From an uncultured Arcobacter sp. (lineage in GTDB: Bacteria > Campylobacterota > Campylobacteria > Campylobacterales > Arcobacteraceae), in the NCBI GenBank assembly GCA_913062735.1, contig CAJXWI010000134.1:1-6927 (forward strand): 6,927 nt of DNA, given 5' to 3'. Within the stretch, counting starts at the first letter, position 1, and each line of letters begins with the position of its first letter. Below are positions 6,144-6,927 of this stretch, piece by piece. The translations under genes and the position numbers were made by a program. The notes under the pieces are model-generated. The model was given only the letters and a program-made list of their open reading frames with translations. It ran no database searches and was not told where the DNA came from.

Positions 6144-6927
6144 ATGAGTAAAATAATAAAAGCTTTAATTAGCGGTGAGTTAGTTGAAAGTAAAACAAAT
6201 AATTATGTAGATATGGTATCGCCTTTAAACAATGAGGTTATTGGAAAAGTTCCTTGTATGTTAGAGAGTGAAATAGATGATGCTGTTAAAAAAGCACATC
6301 AGGCTTATTTATTATGGAGATTTACTCCCGTAATGACACGAACAAGAGTAATGCTTAAATACCAAGCCTTAGTAAAAGACAATATGGAAGAACTAGCTAC
6401 TATTCTTTGTGAAGAATCAGGAAAAACATTTGATGATGCAAAAGGAGACTTAGTAAGAGGATATGAAGTTATTGAGTTTGCTTGTTCTGCGCCTACTTTG
6501 TTAATGGGAGAAACCATTGAGAATGTTGCGAATAAAGTAAATACTTATTCTTATAAACAAGCTATTGGAGTATGTGCTGGAATTACACCTTTTAATTTTC
6601 CAGGAATGATTCCTTTATGGATGTTTCCCTTATCCATAGTTGCGGGAAATGCATTTATTTTAAAACCCTCAGAAATGGTTCCAAATACTGCATTAAGATT
6701 AGCAGAACTTTTATATGAAGCAGGCGCTCCTAAAGATATTTTACAAGTCGTTCATGGGCAAAAAGATCAAGTAGATATGCTCTTAGATCATGATTTAGTG
6801 CGTTCATATTCTTTTGTAGGAAGTCCAGCAGTTGGTGGATATATTTACTCACGTGCAACGGCTAATTTAAAAAGAGCGCAAGCTTTAGTTGGAGCTAAAA
6901 ACCATATGGTAATTATGCCAGATGCAA
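6144..6927 (+). CDS. iolA: Methylmalonate/malonate-semialdehyde dehydrogenase (acylating), IolA/MmsA, N-terminal 261 residues
   Basis: This CoA-dependent aldehyde dehydrogenase converts malonate semialdehyde to acetyl-CoA, CO2 and NADH, the last step of inositol breakdown. It also acts on methylmalonate semialdehyde from valine. The window ends after 261 of roughly 490 residues, before the catalytic cysteine. Family-specific features are ESGKTFDDAKGDLVRG (91-106), whose Arg105 probably matches the arginine that binds substrate in the Bacillus enzyme, VIEFACSAPTLLMGE (109-123), ITPFNFPGMIPLWMFPL (147-163) with oxyanion Asn151, LKPSE (173-177), FVGSPAVG (224-231) and GAKNHMVIMPDA (250-261). The latter set separates MmsA from general aldehyde dehydrogenases. 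The start follows TAGGAG, whose TAG is the stop of the previous gene, so translation is probably coupled. It is the third gene of the rightward operon. Confidence 0.94.
   Translation, partial: MSKIIKALISGELVESKTNNYVDMVSPLNNEVIGKVPCMLESEIDDAVKKAHQAYLLWRFTPVMTRTRVMLKYQALVKDNMEELATILCEESGKTFDDAKGDLVRGYEVIEFACSAPTLLMGETIENVANKVNTYSYKQAIGVCAGITPFNFPGMIPLWMFPLSIVAGNAFILKPSEMVPNTALRLAELLYEAGAPKDILQVVHGQKDQVDMLLDHDLVRSYSFVGSPAVGGYIYSRATANLKRAQALVGAKNHMVIMPDA

Noticed and set aside
6305..6517. A 70-codon open frame on the minus strand inside iolA
   Set aside because: It is antisense to conserved IolA sequence, with no Shine-Dalgarno or family features; it is a shadow frame.

Overview
The window is a low-G+C locus (roughly one third G+C by eye) from a Gram-negative bacterium. 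It most resembles a member of the Campylobacterota, in the Arcobacter group; that placement is inferred from base composition, codon use and gene content, not from a search. It carries an inositol (cyclitol) uptake and breakdown locus laid out as two divergent operons.

The leftward operon is transcribed from about position 4000 down to 1. In order it encodes a periplasmic sugar-binding protein (3969 to 3064), a CUT2-type membrane permease (3013 to 1934), a single-domain ABC ATPase (1934 to 1137) and the first 374 residues of IolD (1122 to 1, cut by the window edge). The rightward operon encodes an IolG-like Gfo/Idh/MocA oxidoreductase (4330 to 5346), a hydroxypyruvate-isomerase-type TIM barrel (5356 to 6135) and the first 261 residues of IolA/MmsA (6144 onward, cut by the window edge). 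Gaps inside each operon are short (from a 1-nt overlap to about 50 nt), so each side is probably co-transcribed.

The genes fit one pathway: a FrcABC/RbsABC-like transporter takes up a cyclitol, an IolG-type dehydrogenase oxidises it to the inosose, IolD opens the ring of the trihydroxycyclohexanedione, and IolA turns the final malonate semialdehyde into acetyl-CoA. No recognisable IolB, IolC or classical IolE lies inside the window.

Three things stand out. The IolG-like protein keeps the overall IolG fold and signatures but has lost the canonical catalytic lysine (EKP reads EEN) and histidine (HDFD reads DDFD). The enzyme beside it is hydroxypyruvate-isomerase-like and not a normal IolE. The 360-bp divergent intergenic region holds a 44-bp near-perfect inverted repeat, its arms 108 bp apart and mirror-imaged toward the two operons, with a perfect 11-bp-arm dyad directly inside one arm. 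This looks like a symmetric control region coordinating the two operons.
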